This document shows, in pieces, positions 45,927 through 54,438 of a stretch of 64,000 nt of DNA. The stretch lies in contig CAZYLK010000002.1 in assembly GCA_964648365.1 (NCBI GenBank), positions 12,614 through 76,613 of the forward strand, written 5' to 3'. How positions within the stretch are numbered: the first letter of the stretch is position 1; each line of letters opens with the position of its first letter. This DNA is from SURF-32 sp964648365 (GTDB lineage Bacteria > Planctomycetota > Phycisphaerae > UBA1845). The notes beneath the pieces were generated by a model that worked only from the letters and a program-made list of their open reading frames with translations, was not told the DNA's origin and made no database searches. Made by a program: the position numbers and the translations under genes.

Positions 45927-48900
45927 ATGACACCGGAAATGAACATCATGAGCGAAGCGATGGCGAGCGACGCACGCCGGCGCCCAAGGGCGGGGTTCCG
46001 GCGGTCGCGGGCGTGGCTGCTGCTCAGCGTCTGCCTGGCGGCCGGTTCCGTCCATGGACAGGAAACTGACGCGACCGCCGATGGCGACAAGGACGCGAAA
46101 CCAGCCGTCAAGTGGTTCGACAGCCTCGCATCCGGGTATGCGGACGCCGCCCAGCGCGGGACGCTCCTGTTCGCCCGGGCAGGTGCCGAGTGGTGCGGGC
46201 CGTGCCGCATGTTGGATCGCGAGATCGCCAAGGCCGCTGCTCAGGTAGAACTGGCCGGGTGGACGTGTGTCTACATCGACGTCGACAAGTCGCGCGACGA
46301 TGCCCGCACGATGGCCGCCGGCACGATTCCGGCGCTGCGCGTGTACACGCCCAGCGGGCAGCTCGTCGCGTCCACCGAAGGAGGCATGTCCGCGGCCGTC
46401 CTCGTGGAGTGGCTCAAAAGCGCCCGCGGCAGCGTCAACACCGACGAACTCCAGGCGCTGACCGTCGAAGGCAAACCAAGCGTCACGGACGCGGTGCGGC
46501 TTGCGCGGCAGATCGCCAATCGCGAGCCCGCCATTCGAGAAGCCGCCATCCGGCGCCTCGCCCCCTACCCCAGCGTGGCCGCGATCGTGGCCGTCAACGC
46601 CATGAAGGATGGCAACCTCGCGACGCGGCTGTCCGTGCTGGAGCTGCTGTCGCAGTGGGGTGCTCCGGTCGACGGGCTGGATCCCTGGCAACCGGACACG
46701 ATCAACGATGATCGCCTCGCCAGCCTGATCACCTGGGCGCGCGAGCCGCACGCCGATGCCGACGGTACACGCGACGCGCCGGACATCGAGGCGGCGCGCG
46801 AGGACATCACGCGGTTGCTGCGGGCGGAAACGCAGGCGGACGTGCTGGTCGTCCGCGAGCGGCTCGTGCGCTACGGAGTGTCGCTGTTGCCCGAGATTGA
46901 CGCCCGGCTGCTGACCGCAGCCGGTGACGACGCCAACCAGCGCCTGATGGCGCTGCGCTATCGGCTGCAGGCATCGGACAAGCTCGTGCTTTCCTGGCCG
47001 GGCGGGATCGACCGCCTGGCGTCGCCGGATGCGCGAACGCGCCACGCGGCCGCGGCCCAGTTGACGAAGCGCGCCACCACGGACGACAACGCCCTGCTGC
47101 TTGACCTGCTCAAAGACCCCGACCCCAGAGTCCGCGAGATCAGCCTCAAGGCGCTGAACTCCTTCGATACGGCGCAGGCCAGGCAGACGCTGGTGGACCT
47201 TCTCGCCGACCCTGAACCCAACGTGCGCGCGGCCGTGCTGAAACAGATGGCGGAATCGCCGCAGCGCTGGATGGTTGACGCCATGTCCAGCTACGTGGAG
47301 GCCGAGGAAGATACCGACCTCGTGGTGCATGCGGTGCGGGTGCTCAGCACCCTGGAAAAACCTGAAGCATTGACGGCATTGACGTCTCTGTTCGACCATC
47401 CCAGTTGGCGCGTGCGCGCCGAGGCCGCCGAGAGCGTCGGTGGGTTGCTCGACTCGATGTACGATCTGGACGTGGACGACAAGTCGGACGTCTACGTTGC
47501 GCTCTTGAAACTGCTCGACGACTCGGACGGGTTCGTTGTGGCCAGGGCACTGGGCAGCCTCGAAGAGGTCGATCTCGCAGCGGCGGTGGATCCGCTGGTG
47601 AATCTCGTCGAGCGTCGCCCCGAGCTTGCGGCCGAGGCGATCGACGTGCTGGCCGGCGGCGACCGCATGAAGGCAAAGGCGATCCCCCATCTGGAGAACT
47701 TCTGCCGCCATGAGCAGCCGGCTGTCCGTGCCGCTGCCATCGCCGGCCTGTGCAGGGTCAGCTTCGACGATCCATCGGAGCGACTGGTGGCGGCGCTTGC
47801 GGACGAAGCGAAGGAAGTTCGCGTCGCCGCGGCGACCGCGCTGTTCGAGCGCCTCCAGGATGAGTTGCCGGACGCTGACGAATCAAGCGTCGTCGATTCA
47901 TCGAGCCGGTCGCTCTTGAGCACGTTGCTCGGTCTGGAACGGAACACACAGGACAAAACCAGGCGTCAGAAGCCGACGCACGACGAATGGCTGGAACGGT
48001 TCCACGCCGGGCAAGATCGTCCCGACTGGCTCAATGCGACCATCGCGCCGCTTCAGCAGATGAGGGGCTCGAACGACCCAGAAGAACGTGCGGCCGCCGT
48101 GCCGCCTCTGGTCGCGCTGGGCGCGCCGGGCGCCGTGAACGCAGCCCGAGACCTGTTGACGTCGGCAGAAGCGTCGCCGGAGGATCTGTCGCCCATACTG
48201 CCGTGGCTGGCCTGGTCCGATCGATCGGCCATGTATGTGGCGATGACCGAGGCGGGTCGCGGCGGCCCCCCCTCGAGCGACATCATGCGGGCGATGGTGG
48301 AGGTTCGAGATCCCCGCGCCGCCGAGATTCTGTGGAAGTCACTCGCCAGCGACGAACTCGACACGGAGTCACTATCACTCGCCCTGGAGAGTCTCAACCG
48401 TCTCTATTTCGGCAGCGAGTATTTCTACGACGCGGATGAACTTTCCAGGGCAGATCGGCTGGCACTTTCAAAAGTGGCACAGCAGCATCTGGAGAAAGGG
48501 TCGGAGTCTGAGCGTTTCGCTGCCCTGGCGCTATTGGCCAAGTCGGCGCCCGATGAACTGCCCGCCGCGGCAGCGAGGATTCGCAGTGACCCGGCGTCCA
48601 GCGACGTGCTGCGCCGCGACGCGCTCCAGTTTCTGCTCGGTTCGTCCGGCCAGAATGAAGCGCGGCAGGCCGCGATCGACGCCATAGGCGACGGCACGAC
48701 CGAAGAGCGTCGCCTGGCACTCCAGTACCTGGCCGAAGGAGCCCAGGAGCTGAGTCTGTTTCGACAGCGGATCTACATCCCGCTCGGTTCGAGGATCACG
48801 TACTACTCGGGTGATTCAGTGGACCTGAGCGCACCGAAGGGGCTGGAGGCGGCGGCACTGCGTCCCCTGGTGGCCTCAGAAGACGCGGAAATCGCGGCCT

Positions 48901-49202
48901 ACGCCTGCTACTTCCTGACGCTGCTGGAGCAGGAGGGCACCGGCGAACTGGATCGCCTGATCGAGCATTGGCAGCAGGCGAAGGCATCGAAGGCACAATG
49001 GACGAAGCTCGTTTACCGCGCCATGGCCGCGCGGAACGACGACTCCCGATCAGAGATCCTCACCAAGATTTTTGAGTCATTGAAGACAGAAGAGTGGGAA
49101 GTGCGCGAGTTTTACTGGACGATTCGAAGCATGACCGGCCCCAACGTGTTGACGCTTCGCAAGCGCATCCGTGACGAAGTGGGCATGGATGCATTGAGAT
49201 AA
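45927..49202 (+). CDS. Secreted thioredoxin-HEAT repeat protein
   Basis: The 1091-residue protein has a signal peptide (SRAWLLLSVCLAAGSVHGQ), a thioredoxin-like domain (about 65-165) with the active site AEWCGPCRML (Cys 90 and 93) and cis-Pro GTIPALRVY, then about 800 residues of HEAT-like helical repeats (for example DPDPRVREISLKALNSF, HEQPAVRAAAIAGLCRV). Joining a redox domain to a scaffold of this length suggests disulfide work on, or docking to, extracytoplasmic partners; that is inference. ATG 45927 is preserved because GGAG lies about eight bases upstream. It follows DUF4159 by 61 bp and may belong to the same operon. Confidence 0.85.
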   Translation: MTPEMNIMSEAMASDARRRPRAGFRRSRAWLLLSVCLAAGSVHGQETDATADGDKDAKPAVKWFDSLASGYADAAQRGTLLFARAGAEWCGPCRMLDREIAKAAAQVELAGWTCVYIDVDKSRDDARTMAAGTIPALRVYTPSGQLVASTEGGMSAAVLVEWLKSARGSVNTDELQALTVEGKPSVTDAVRLARQIANREPAIREAAIRRLAPYPSVAAIVAVNAMKDGNLATRLSVLELLSQWGAPVDGLDPWQPDTINDDRLASLITWAREPHADADGTRDAPDIEAAREDITRLLRAETQADVLVVRERLVRYGVSLLPEIDARLLTAAGDDANQRLMALRYRLQASDKLVLSWPGGIDRLASPDARTRHAAAAQLTKRATTDDNALLLDLLKDPDPRVREISLKALNSFDTAQARQTLVDLLADPEPNVRAAVLKQMAESPQRWMVDAMSSYVEAEEDTDLVVHAVRVLSTLEKPEALTALTSLFDHPSWRVRAEAAESVGGLLDSMYDLDVDDKSDVYVALLKLLDDSDGFVVARALGSLEEVDLAAAVDPLVNLVERRPELAAEAIDVLAGGDRMKAKAIPHLENFCRHEQPAVRAAAIAGLCRVSFDDPSERLVAALADEAKEVRVAAATALFERLQDELPDADESSVVDSSSRSLLSTLLGLERNTQDKTRRQKPTHDEWLERFHAGQDRPDWLNATIAPLQQMRGSNDPEERAAAVPPLVALGAPGAVNAARDLLTSAEASPEDLSPILPWLAWSDRSAMYVAMTEAGRGGPPSSDIMRAMVEVRDPRAAEILWKSLASDELDTESLSLALESLNRLYFGSEYFYDADELSRADRLALSKVAQQHLEKGSESERFAALALLAKSAPDELPAAAARIRSDPASSDVLRRDALQFLLGSSGQNEARQAAIDAIGDGTTEERRLALQYLAEGAQELSLFRQRIYIPLGSRITYYSGDSVDLSAPKGLEAAALRPLVASEDAEIAAYACYFLTLLEQEGTGELDRLIEHWQQAKASKAQWTKLVYRAMAARNDDSRSEILTKIFESLKTEEWEVREFYWTIRSMTGPNVLTLRKRIRDEVGMDALR

Positions 49203-49332
49203 CAGTCACCCACCGATCAACGCAAGGACACGAACTTCAACCATTCCGAGGCGCCAGGCGCCAACGAACGTCTGACGTCAGACATCGCATCGCCCGAGAC
49301 GGATGATTCTGCACGATCCTGGAGATCCAACG

Positions 49333-50259
49333 ATGAAGAAGAGAATCGCACTGCCGATTGCTGTGGTAGCGTCTGCGCTGCTGTACCCACTCTCTGCCGT
49401 TGCGGCTGACGACGCGGCGGTCATATCGAGCACAGGAACGGCGAAACTGGTCAAGCAACCGGACTTGCTCCGGCTCAAGATTCAGCTCGTCGCCCACGCC
49501 GATACGGTCGAGGCTACGGCCGCGCAGTTCGCCGACCTCAAGACGGCGGCCCAGGCGCAGCTTGCCGCCCTGGGCGCCGACGCCCCCTCCATCGCGTTCA
49601 CGCCGCCCGCGTTGACCGACGCCAAGACCGATCAACAGCGGCAAATGGAGCGGATGGTGGCCCAGCGGATGCGCGGCGGAGGCAGGAAGACGGAATCGGA
49701 ATCGCCGTCGAAGGTGGCCATGTCCACGACGCTGACCGCCGAATGGGTGCTGAGTGCGGACTCGCCCGAGAAGCGGCTGATCGAAATCCACGAACTGCAA
49801 AAGCGCGTAACGGACGCGGACCTGGGGGGCCTCAAAGACCGCGAGATATCCGCCGAAGATGAAGAGCTGATGGAGGAAATGGGCTCGGTGGGCTATTACT
49901 CCATGGATGACAGCGGCATGACAGAGACGGGCAAGCCGTCGTTCGTTGTCGTCGGCCGGATCAGCGACCAGGAACACCTCGATCTTCTCGCCGAATCCAT
50001 GGCCAAAGCGCGCGAAAGCGCGGCCAGGCTGGCGAAAGCGGCGGGGGCGAGTCTGGGATCTCTGAAATCGCTCAGCGCAACCAGCGCATCCATGGACCCT
50101 TCGGACTCCAGCAACTACAGCCGTTACTACATGTACCAGATGATGGCCGGAGCGACGCCCGACGCAATGGGGGCAACCAACGAAGCAGTCAGCGTCAACC
50201 CCGGCGCTGTTACTTTCAACGTGATGGTCACGGCCTCCTTCGCCCTGGGTGGTGCGTAA
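49333..50259 (+). CDS. SIMPL (DUF541) domain protein, secreted
   Basis: The 308-residue protein has a signal peptide (MKKRIALPIAVVASALLYPLSAVA) and the SIMPL/DUF541 pattern: ISSTGTAKLVKQPDLLRLKI at the N-terminus and the C-terminal AESMAKARESAARLAKAAGASLGSL split across a helix. A Met/Arg-rich central loop (about 100-125) and an acidic segment are insertions. Family members are periplasmic and often linked to oxidative stress. ATG 49333 has GGAG nine bases upstream; ATG-free upstream frame rejected. Confidence 0.87.
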   Translation: MKKRIALPIAVVASALLYPLSAVAADDAAVISSTGTAKLVKQPDLLRLKIQLVAHADTVEATAAQFADLKTAAQAQLAALGADAPSIAFTPPALTDAKTDQQRQMERMVAQRMRGGGRKTESESPSKVAMSTTLTAEWVLSADSPEKRLIEIHELQKRVTDADLGGLKDREISAEDEELMEEMGSVGYYSMDDSGMTETGKPSFVVVGRISDQEHLDLLAESMAKARESAARLAKAAGASLGSLKSLSATSASMDPSDSSNYSRYYMYQMMAGATPDAMGATNEAVSVNPGAVTFNVMVTASFALGGA

Positions 50260-50422
50260 GCGGCCGGCGAACTGCGGGCACGCGGGGTTTGCGGCTGGCG
50301 GCGTGCTGGGGGGCACGCTGTCACCGGGCGGGTGAACACCAGCCAGCGGTGGGCGCTTCAGCCATGTCCGGCGGCGGTGCTTCGGTCGGCTGCTCGGCGC
50401 CCGCCGCGCCGTCGTCGCACCA

Positions 50423-51766
50423 TCATCGACCACAGTCGCGCAGGACCGAGATGGTCGACGGGTAGCGCGCGTTGGCGACCACGATGTCCAGCGTGTCGTT
50501 GGCATCGAGGTAGGCCGGCAGGGCGGCGATCGGCCGCGTACCCACAATCACGGGGCACTGATCCTCAAAGGTGCCGTCCCCTCGGTTCAGCAGGATGGAC
50601 ACCTCGTGGGGAGGCGGGTCATCCCAGTGTTGGTTCGCCACCACGGCATCCTGGTCTCCATCGCCGTCGAGGTCGGCGAAGCTGACGTCATACGGGAGGA
50701 GCCCGACCGGGTAGGCCCTTGGCTTACCGAAGCTCCCTCCACCATCGTTGAACATCACCCACATCCGTCCTGGCAGGCGGCCGTTCGGGCGATGCACTCC
50801 GGCGAGGTCGAGGTCGCCGTCACCATCCAGGTCGGCTGACGCCAATGCGACCGTCGGCCACTCGGGGATGCGGAAGCTCCTCATCTCATCAAAGCCCCCC
50901 CAGCCGTCGTTGGTCAAGGTCACGACCTTCGCGTTGTAGTGTTCGACATTGTAGGGTTTGTAGGGCACGACCAGCACGGCAAGATCGGGATGCGCGTCCT
51001 CGTCGAGGTTCTCGGCAAGGATCTCGTACAGGAAGCCGTAGGCGTTAATCTTGTAGCTTCGACCGAACTTGAAGATGCCGTCCCCGGCATTCCAGAGCGT
51101 CGCGACGTCGCCGTAGGGATCGCTCACGGCGATGTCGGGATCCCCGTCCGCATCAAGATCGCGGATGACAAAGTCCAGCGGGCGCTGTTCCGGCGGAAAC
51201 ACGTACTCGGCGCTCGGCGGTCCGAAGACGCCGTTTCCCGGGTTCGTGTAGATGAACAGGACTCCCCCCAGGGAGTTCGCAACGACCAGGTCAAGGTCGA
51301 GATCCCCGTCAACGTCCGCAAGACGAATACACCGCGGATCGTGCCCGACGGTATGCACGATCGGCTGCTCAAAGCTCGCATCGCCGCGGTTCTTGAACAC
51401 GGAAAAGTCACCAGACATGCCGACGGCAACGACATCCATGTCGCGGTCGCCGTCCAGGTCGCCCACGTCCAGGTTCCAGAGCCCGTTGTGATTTGCGGGC
51501 GTCTCGAAGTGCAAGTAGCAGAGTTGTTCACAACGGGTCGCGGCGCCGGCCACCGCCACCGGCGGCGGCACCGTGAGGACATCCAACCCCGGAACCAGCG
51601 GACGGGCGGCCACCGTAACCGAGTCGTAACCCGCAACCGGCGACAGCAGGCTCATCTCGAGTTCGTGGCCGACCTCCAGCCACTCGTCAGCGGAGAGGGC
51701 CTGACCCGTGGCGGCGGGATCGGCGAGACCGAACAGACAAGAAACGATGAGAACGTAAACGCGCAT
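50423..51766 (-). CDS. Secreted FG-GAP/VCBS propeller protein
   Basis: The 447-residue protein has a signal peptide (MRVYVLIVSCLFGLADPAATG) and about seven FG-GAP/VCBS repeats with calcium-loop sequences such as VGDLDGDRDMDVVAV, LADVDGDLDLDLVVAN, IRDLDADGDPDIAV and FADLDGDGDQDAVVAN. This is a calcium-binding integrin-alpha-like propeller, expected outside the cell. ATG 51766 is chosen because GGAG lies about nine bases upstream. It is convergent with the SIMPL gene. Confidence 0.9.
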   Translation of the reverse strand: MRVYVLIVSCLFGLADPAATGQALSADEWLEVGHELEMSLLSPVAGYDSVTVAARPLVPGLDVLTVPPPVAVAGAATRCEQLCYLHFETPANHNGLWNLDVGDLDGDRDMDVVAVGMSGDFSVFKNRGDASFEQPIVHTVGHDPRCIRLADVDGDLDLDLVVANSLGGVLFIYTNPGNGVFGPPSAEYVFPPEQRPLDFVIRDLDADGDPDIAVSDPYGDVATLWNAGDGIFKFGRSYKINAYGFLYEILAENLDEDAHPDLAVLVVPYKPYNVEHYNAKVVTLTNDGWGGFDEMRSFRIPEWPTVALASADLDGDGDLDLAGVHRPNGRLPGRMWVMFNDGGGSFGKPRAYPVGLLPYDVSFADLDGDGDQDAVVANQHWDDPPPHEVSILLNRGDGTFEDQCPVIVGTRPIAALPAYLDANDTLDIVVANARYPSTISVLRDCGR

Positions 51767-52243
51767 GACATGGCTCCGTACCGACGGGCTCCGCGCACTA
51801 CTCAAGCTCCGTATCCCGAACGAACGCAGTCCCGCCGACGAACAAGCGTTCGCGAGCACCAAGTGACCTTTCAACCCTCACATGCGCGGCGGCGCGGCCC
51901 GGAGTGCATCCGCAGGCCCGGACTGCAACCGCACGTCACACCTAAGCCGCTGGTATTGCTGGCTTTGCACGGGAGCGCGCGCGTTGCCCACAGGACTGAC
52001 GAGCTGGCTGAAAGATTCTGGCCGCCGAGCAAGCCACGTGCCGCCGAGGGAGGCGCGCTGACCGCCGCGAGTGTCATCGTGCCGGCCGGTGGCCATGTGG
52101 AAGGACGGTGGATCCGATGCGGGACGACGTCATGGCATCGCCGACGCTCCAGAAGTGCGGCCCTAAGGGCAGTGCCACACCTTCTGCTAAAGATGACGCC
52201 AGGATGACCGCCTGCAAGCCGTTGCTCTACAGGCAGATATGAT
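51767..52243. other. 477-bp stretch without a supported gene
   Basis: Lies between the FG-GAP gene start and the tRNA fragment that marks the element's left end. No ORF with a ribosome binding site, repeat or RNA gene was seen. It should be ordinary chromosomal flank of the tRNA-Pro locus. Confidence 0.5.
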
Positions 52244-52285
52244 TCGGGGCGACAGGATTTGAACCTGCGACCTCTTGACCCCCAG
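52244..52285 (-). repeat. Displaced 3' half of tRNA-Pro, left attachment site
   Basis: The minus strand reads from the anticodon loop through the T-arm and acceptor to the discriminator base of a tRNA-Pro, but the 5' half is absent. It matches the intact tRNA at 62959-63034 except for three bases, all in the T-arm. The 19-bp core gcgacctcttgacccccag (52267-52285) is identical at both sites. Confidence 0.88.
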
Positions 52286-52368
52286 GCGCCGCAACCGGGT
52301 TTTTGGGGCGTTTTCACATTATATTAGATACCGTCGAATTGCAAGACATTTCACCCGATTTTGTCGGG

Positions 52369-52389
52369 TTTCAGGTATACTACCTGAAA
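52369..52389. promoter_or_regulatory. Palindrome, possible integrase/excisionase arm site
   Basis: TTTCAGGTA and TACCTGAAA flank TAC. The right half continues as TACCTGAAACG, and the same word recurs at the element's other end (62874-62884), as expected for arm-type recombinase sites. Confidence 0.5.
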
Positions 52390-52518
52390 CGAATGGGGTA
52401 GTGGTCCCCGTTGCGTCTCACCAGTGCAGCACGATCTGCATTGTGTCTCACCTCGACCGTGGCCGTGCAGCACAAGCCGCGACACCTGTCCGGACGTGAT
52501 GCCACCGGCGTCCGCGCA

Positions 52519-52565
52519 TGAAAAGACCCCCGCGATGGCCCGCCAAGGCTTCGCAGGGGGTCTCC
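52519..52565 (-). terminator. Intrinsic terminator of the element's gene cluster
   Basis: AGACCCCC (52524-52531) pairs with GGGGGTCT (52556-52563), with further pairing inside (GCG/CGC). On the minus strand the stem is followed by TTTTC. It lies about 130 bp after the last gene of the leftward cluster. Confidence 0.8.
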
Positions 52566-52693
52566 GTTGGCCGGCGAGCGAAGCCGCCGGCCGCAGATTG
52601 CCCCGCGCGCCGCCGTAGACGCGCGGGGCGGGGGTGGACCGACGGGGAAAAACGAATGGCACCAACCCCGCCGGCCCTTCGTTCATCGGCGCG

Positions 52694-53146
52694 TCAATCG
52701 AGCCGCGATCGCGCCAGCTTTTCGAGCCGCTCGATTTCGCCGGCCGCGCCCCAGGCCAGGTCATTCACGCTCGCGTCGGGCTTGCCGAGCATCGCGCGGA
52801 GTCTCATCGACGGCGAGTTGAACGTCCGCCGCGTCGCCGGGCCGTGCGCCGTCGTCGGGCGCGCGACCGCGCCGGTCAGCGGGTTGACGTGAGAGTGCGG
52901 CGCCCGCGGGCCAGGATCATCGGTCGGCAGGTCGGCTTTCTCCCGCAACCGAGCGAGTACGTCGGGGCAATCGCGCCACGCCTCATCGGCGGATGCGTTT
53001 TGCACGCGAAGCACCTCTTTGAGCCGCGCGAGCGCCGCGCCGGACGGGGGGGCGTCACCAACGGGGCAGGGTGTCATCGGTGCGGACGGCTTCGTGGGCG
53101 TCGCGGGCTTCGATGCTGCTGCTGGTTTCTTCGTTGCTACGGCCAT
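52694..53146 (-). CDS. Small element protein of unknown function
   Basis: The 150-residue product has an Ala/Lys/Pro-rich N-terminus (about 1-35) and a helical middle (GAALARLKEVLRVQ, DVLARLREKADLP). Not recognised. AAAGG about nine bases before ATG 53146 supports translation. It is the last gene before the terminator, 34 bp after the DUF5681-like gene. Confidence 0.6.
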   Translation of the reverse strand: MAVATKKPAAASKPATPTKPSAPMTPCPVGDAPPSGAALARLKEVLRVQNASADEAWRDCPDVLARLREKADLPTDDPGPRAPHSHVNPLTGAVARPTTAHGPATRRTFNSPSMRLRAMLGKPDASVNDLAWGAAGEIERLEKLARSRLD

Positions 53147-53180
53147 GTTCTTGCCTTTCTGAAAAGGGTTGAGTGAGAGA

Positions 53181-53636
53181 CTATGAAACGTCGTCGGTTT
53201 GATTGGGCGTGAACGTCCTGTCGATGCCCAGGCCGGTCAACGCGACGTGGACCGCGGCGGCCATTGAAGGCGGAGGCGCGTCACCGAAGTCATCGACAGC
53301 CGGTCTGCCGGCCGTCCGGTTCAGCACTTCGCGCGCGGCCATGATGTCGCCAGCCCTCGCGGCCTTCACCAACATGGTCGCGATCGCTTCGATATCCGCT
53401 TCGGACACCGCGGATCGAAACAGCGCTGAGAACTTCGCGGCCGTCCGGGCCAATGGCGAGCCGGGTCCGCCGCTGTTGCCTTTGAGGAACTTGCCGGTCC
53501 GGGGGTCGCGCCCGTTTGATCCGTTTGTTGACGGGACAATGGCACCGCTGCTGCTGGCCTTCGGTCGGGCCTTGGCCTTGCTCTTCGTGCTGGCCTTGTG
53601 CTTGCTGCTGGTCTTTTTCTTCGTCTTCGCTTTCAT
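53181..53636 (-). CDS. DUF5681-like protein
   Basis: The 151-residue product has a Lys/Ser-rich N-terminus (about 1-35) and then GRDPRTGKFLKGNSGGPGSP, the KGNxGxxxG pattern of DUF5681 proteins often found in prophages, followed by a helical region ending AREVLNRTAGRP. Such proteins sit where small terminase subunits would be expected in some phages, but no large terminase is present. The start ATG 53636 follows AAGGGA. It is in the leftward cluster. Confidence 0.65.
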   Translation of the reverse strand: MKAKTKKKTSSKHKASTKSKAKARPKASSSGAIVPSTNGSNGRDPRTGKFLKGNSGGPGSPLARTAAKFSALFRSAVSEADIEAIATMLVKAARAGDIMAAREVLNRTAGRPAVDDFGDAPPPSMAAAVHVALTGLGIDRTFTPNQTDDVS

Positions 53637-53657
53637 CGCAGATTCATCCCTTCCCGG

Positions 53658-54386
53658 TCAGCCCGGCCATGATTCGCACGCCCGCAAGTGCCGGCCGATC
53701 TGCGGCACGTCGCCGGCGACTTCGCGGTAATGCGTCCGTTCAAGGCTCGCGTGCAAGTCCGTGCAGCGGCAGACGTGTAGCACCTCGCGCCCGGCCAGGA
53801 CGTCGACCGATTCCAGCCGTGCCCGTTGCCGTGCAGCTGGCGCGGCCCGTGGACGTGCTGGGATGCGTCTCGCCGGCGGCCGCGGGGTGGGGCGGTTCAG
53901 CAAAGCCAGGACGGCCTGCTCACGCCGATGTCGATCGTGCATCGCCTCAGTGTTCAGGACACCCCCACGCCACGCCGCGTCAGCCTCGGCTTCGGTCATC
54001 GCTCGCGTCGCCGCTTCAATCAACCCGACGGCCGCCTCCGGGTCGCTTTCTTCCCACTTGGCGAGTGCGGCGCTCAGCAGGTCGCCGGCCTTGTCGGCGT
54101 CTTGAAACGGCGGGGCGGTCTCGCCGGCGTCACCCTGTGCGATGGCCTGCGCCCAGGTGCCGACGGTAGCGACCAGGCTCTTGAGAACCGGGGACAGCCA
54201 CCGGCCGCCGGTCTCGGCAACCCAGGTCGCGATCTGTGCCAGTTCCGCGAGCCCGGCGGTTGACGGCATGTCCAGCATCGCCCGCCTGTACTTCGTCATC
54301 ATCGGCGCGGCCGCGGCTACGCCGTCGAGTTCAACGACGGCCAGGGCGATCGCGCGGGTCGTCAAGTCCAATGGTGAATCTGTCAT
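53658..54386 (-). CDS. Element protein of unknown function
   Basis: The 242-residue product is helical and acidic over residues 1-160 (LSPVLKSLVATVGTWAQAIAQ, AVGLIEAATRAMTEAEADAAW) and Arg/Pro-rich after that, with a few Cys/His near the end (VCRCTDLHASLERTH). AAAGGA precedes ATG 54386. Not recognised; the position before the DUF5681-like gene suggests a shared module. Confidence 0.6.
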   Translation of the reverse strand: MTDSPLDLTTRAIALAVVELDGVAAAAPMMTKYRRAMLDMPSTAGLAELAQIATWVAETGGRWLSPVLKSLVATVGTWAQAIAQGDAGETAPPFQDADKAGDLLSAALAKWEESDPEAAVGLIEAATRAMTEAEADAAWRGGVLNTEAMHDRHRREQAVLALLNRPTPRPPARRIPARPRAAPAARQRARLESVDVLAGREVLHVCRCTDLHASLERTHYREVAGDVPQIGRHLRACESWPG

Positions 54387-54438
54387 TCGATGTTCCTTTC
54401 AGGTTCATAGTTTCGGGGAGCGCCACGCGGCGCCTCCA

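Larger units (their letters stand above)
52286..52693. other. Left end of the element, non-coding
   Basis: No gene is supported. It holds a small hairpin (CCCGA/TCGGG, 52354-52368), the 21-bp palindrome at 52369-52389 and the terminator at 52519-52565. Base composition is lower in GC near 52310-52390 than the surroundings. Confidence 0.6.

Noticed and set aside
52244..52285. A second functional tRNA gene at the element's left end.
   Set aside because: Upstream of the anticodon loop there is no D-arm or 5' acceptor strand; it is only the displaced 3' half.
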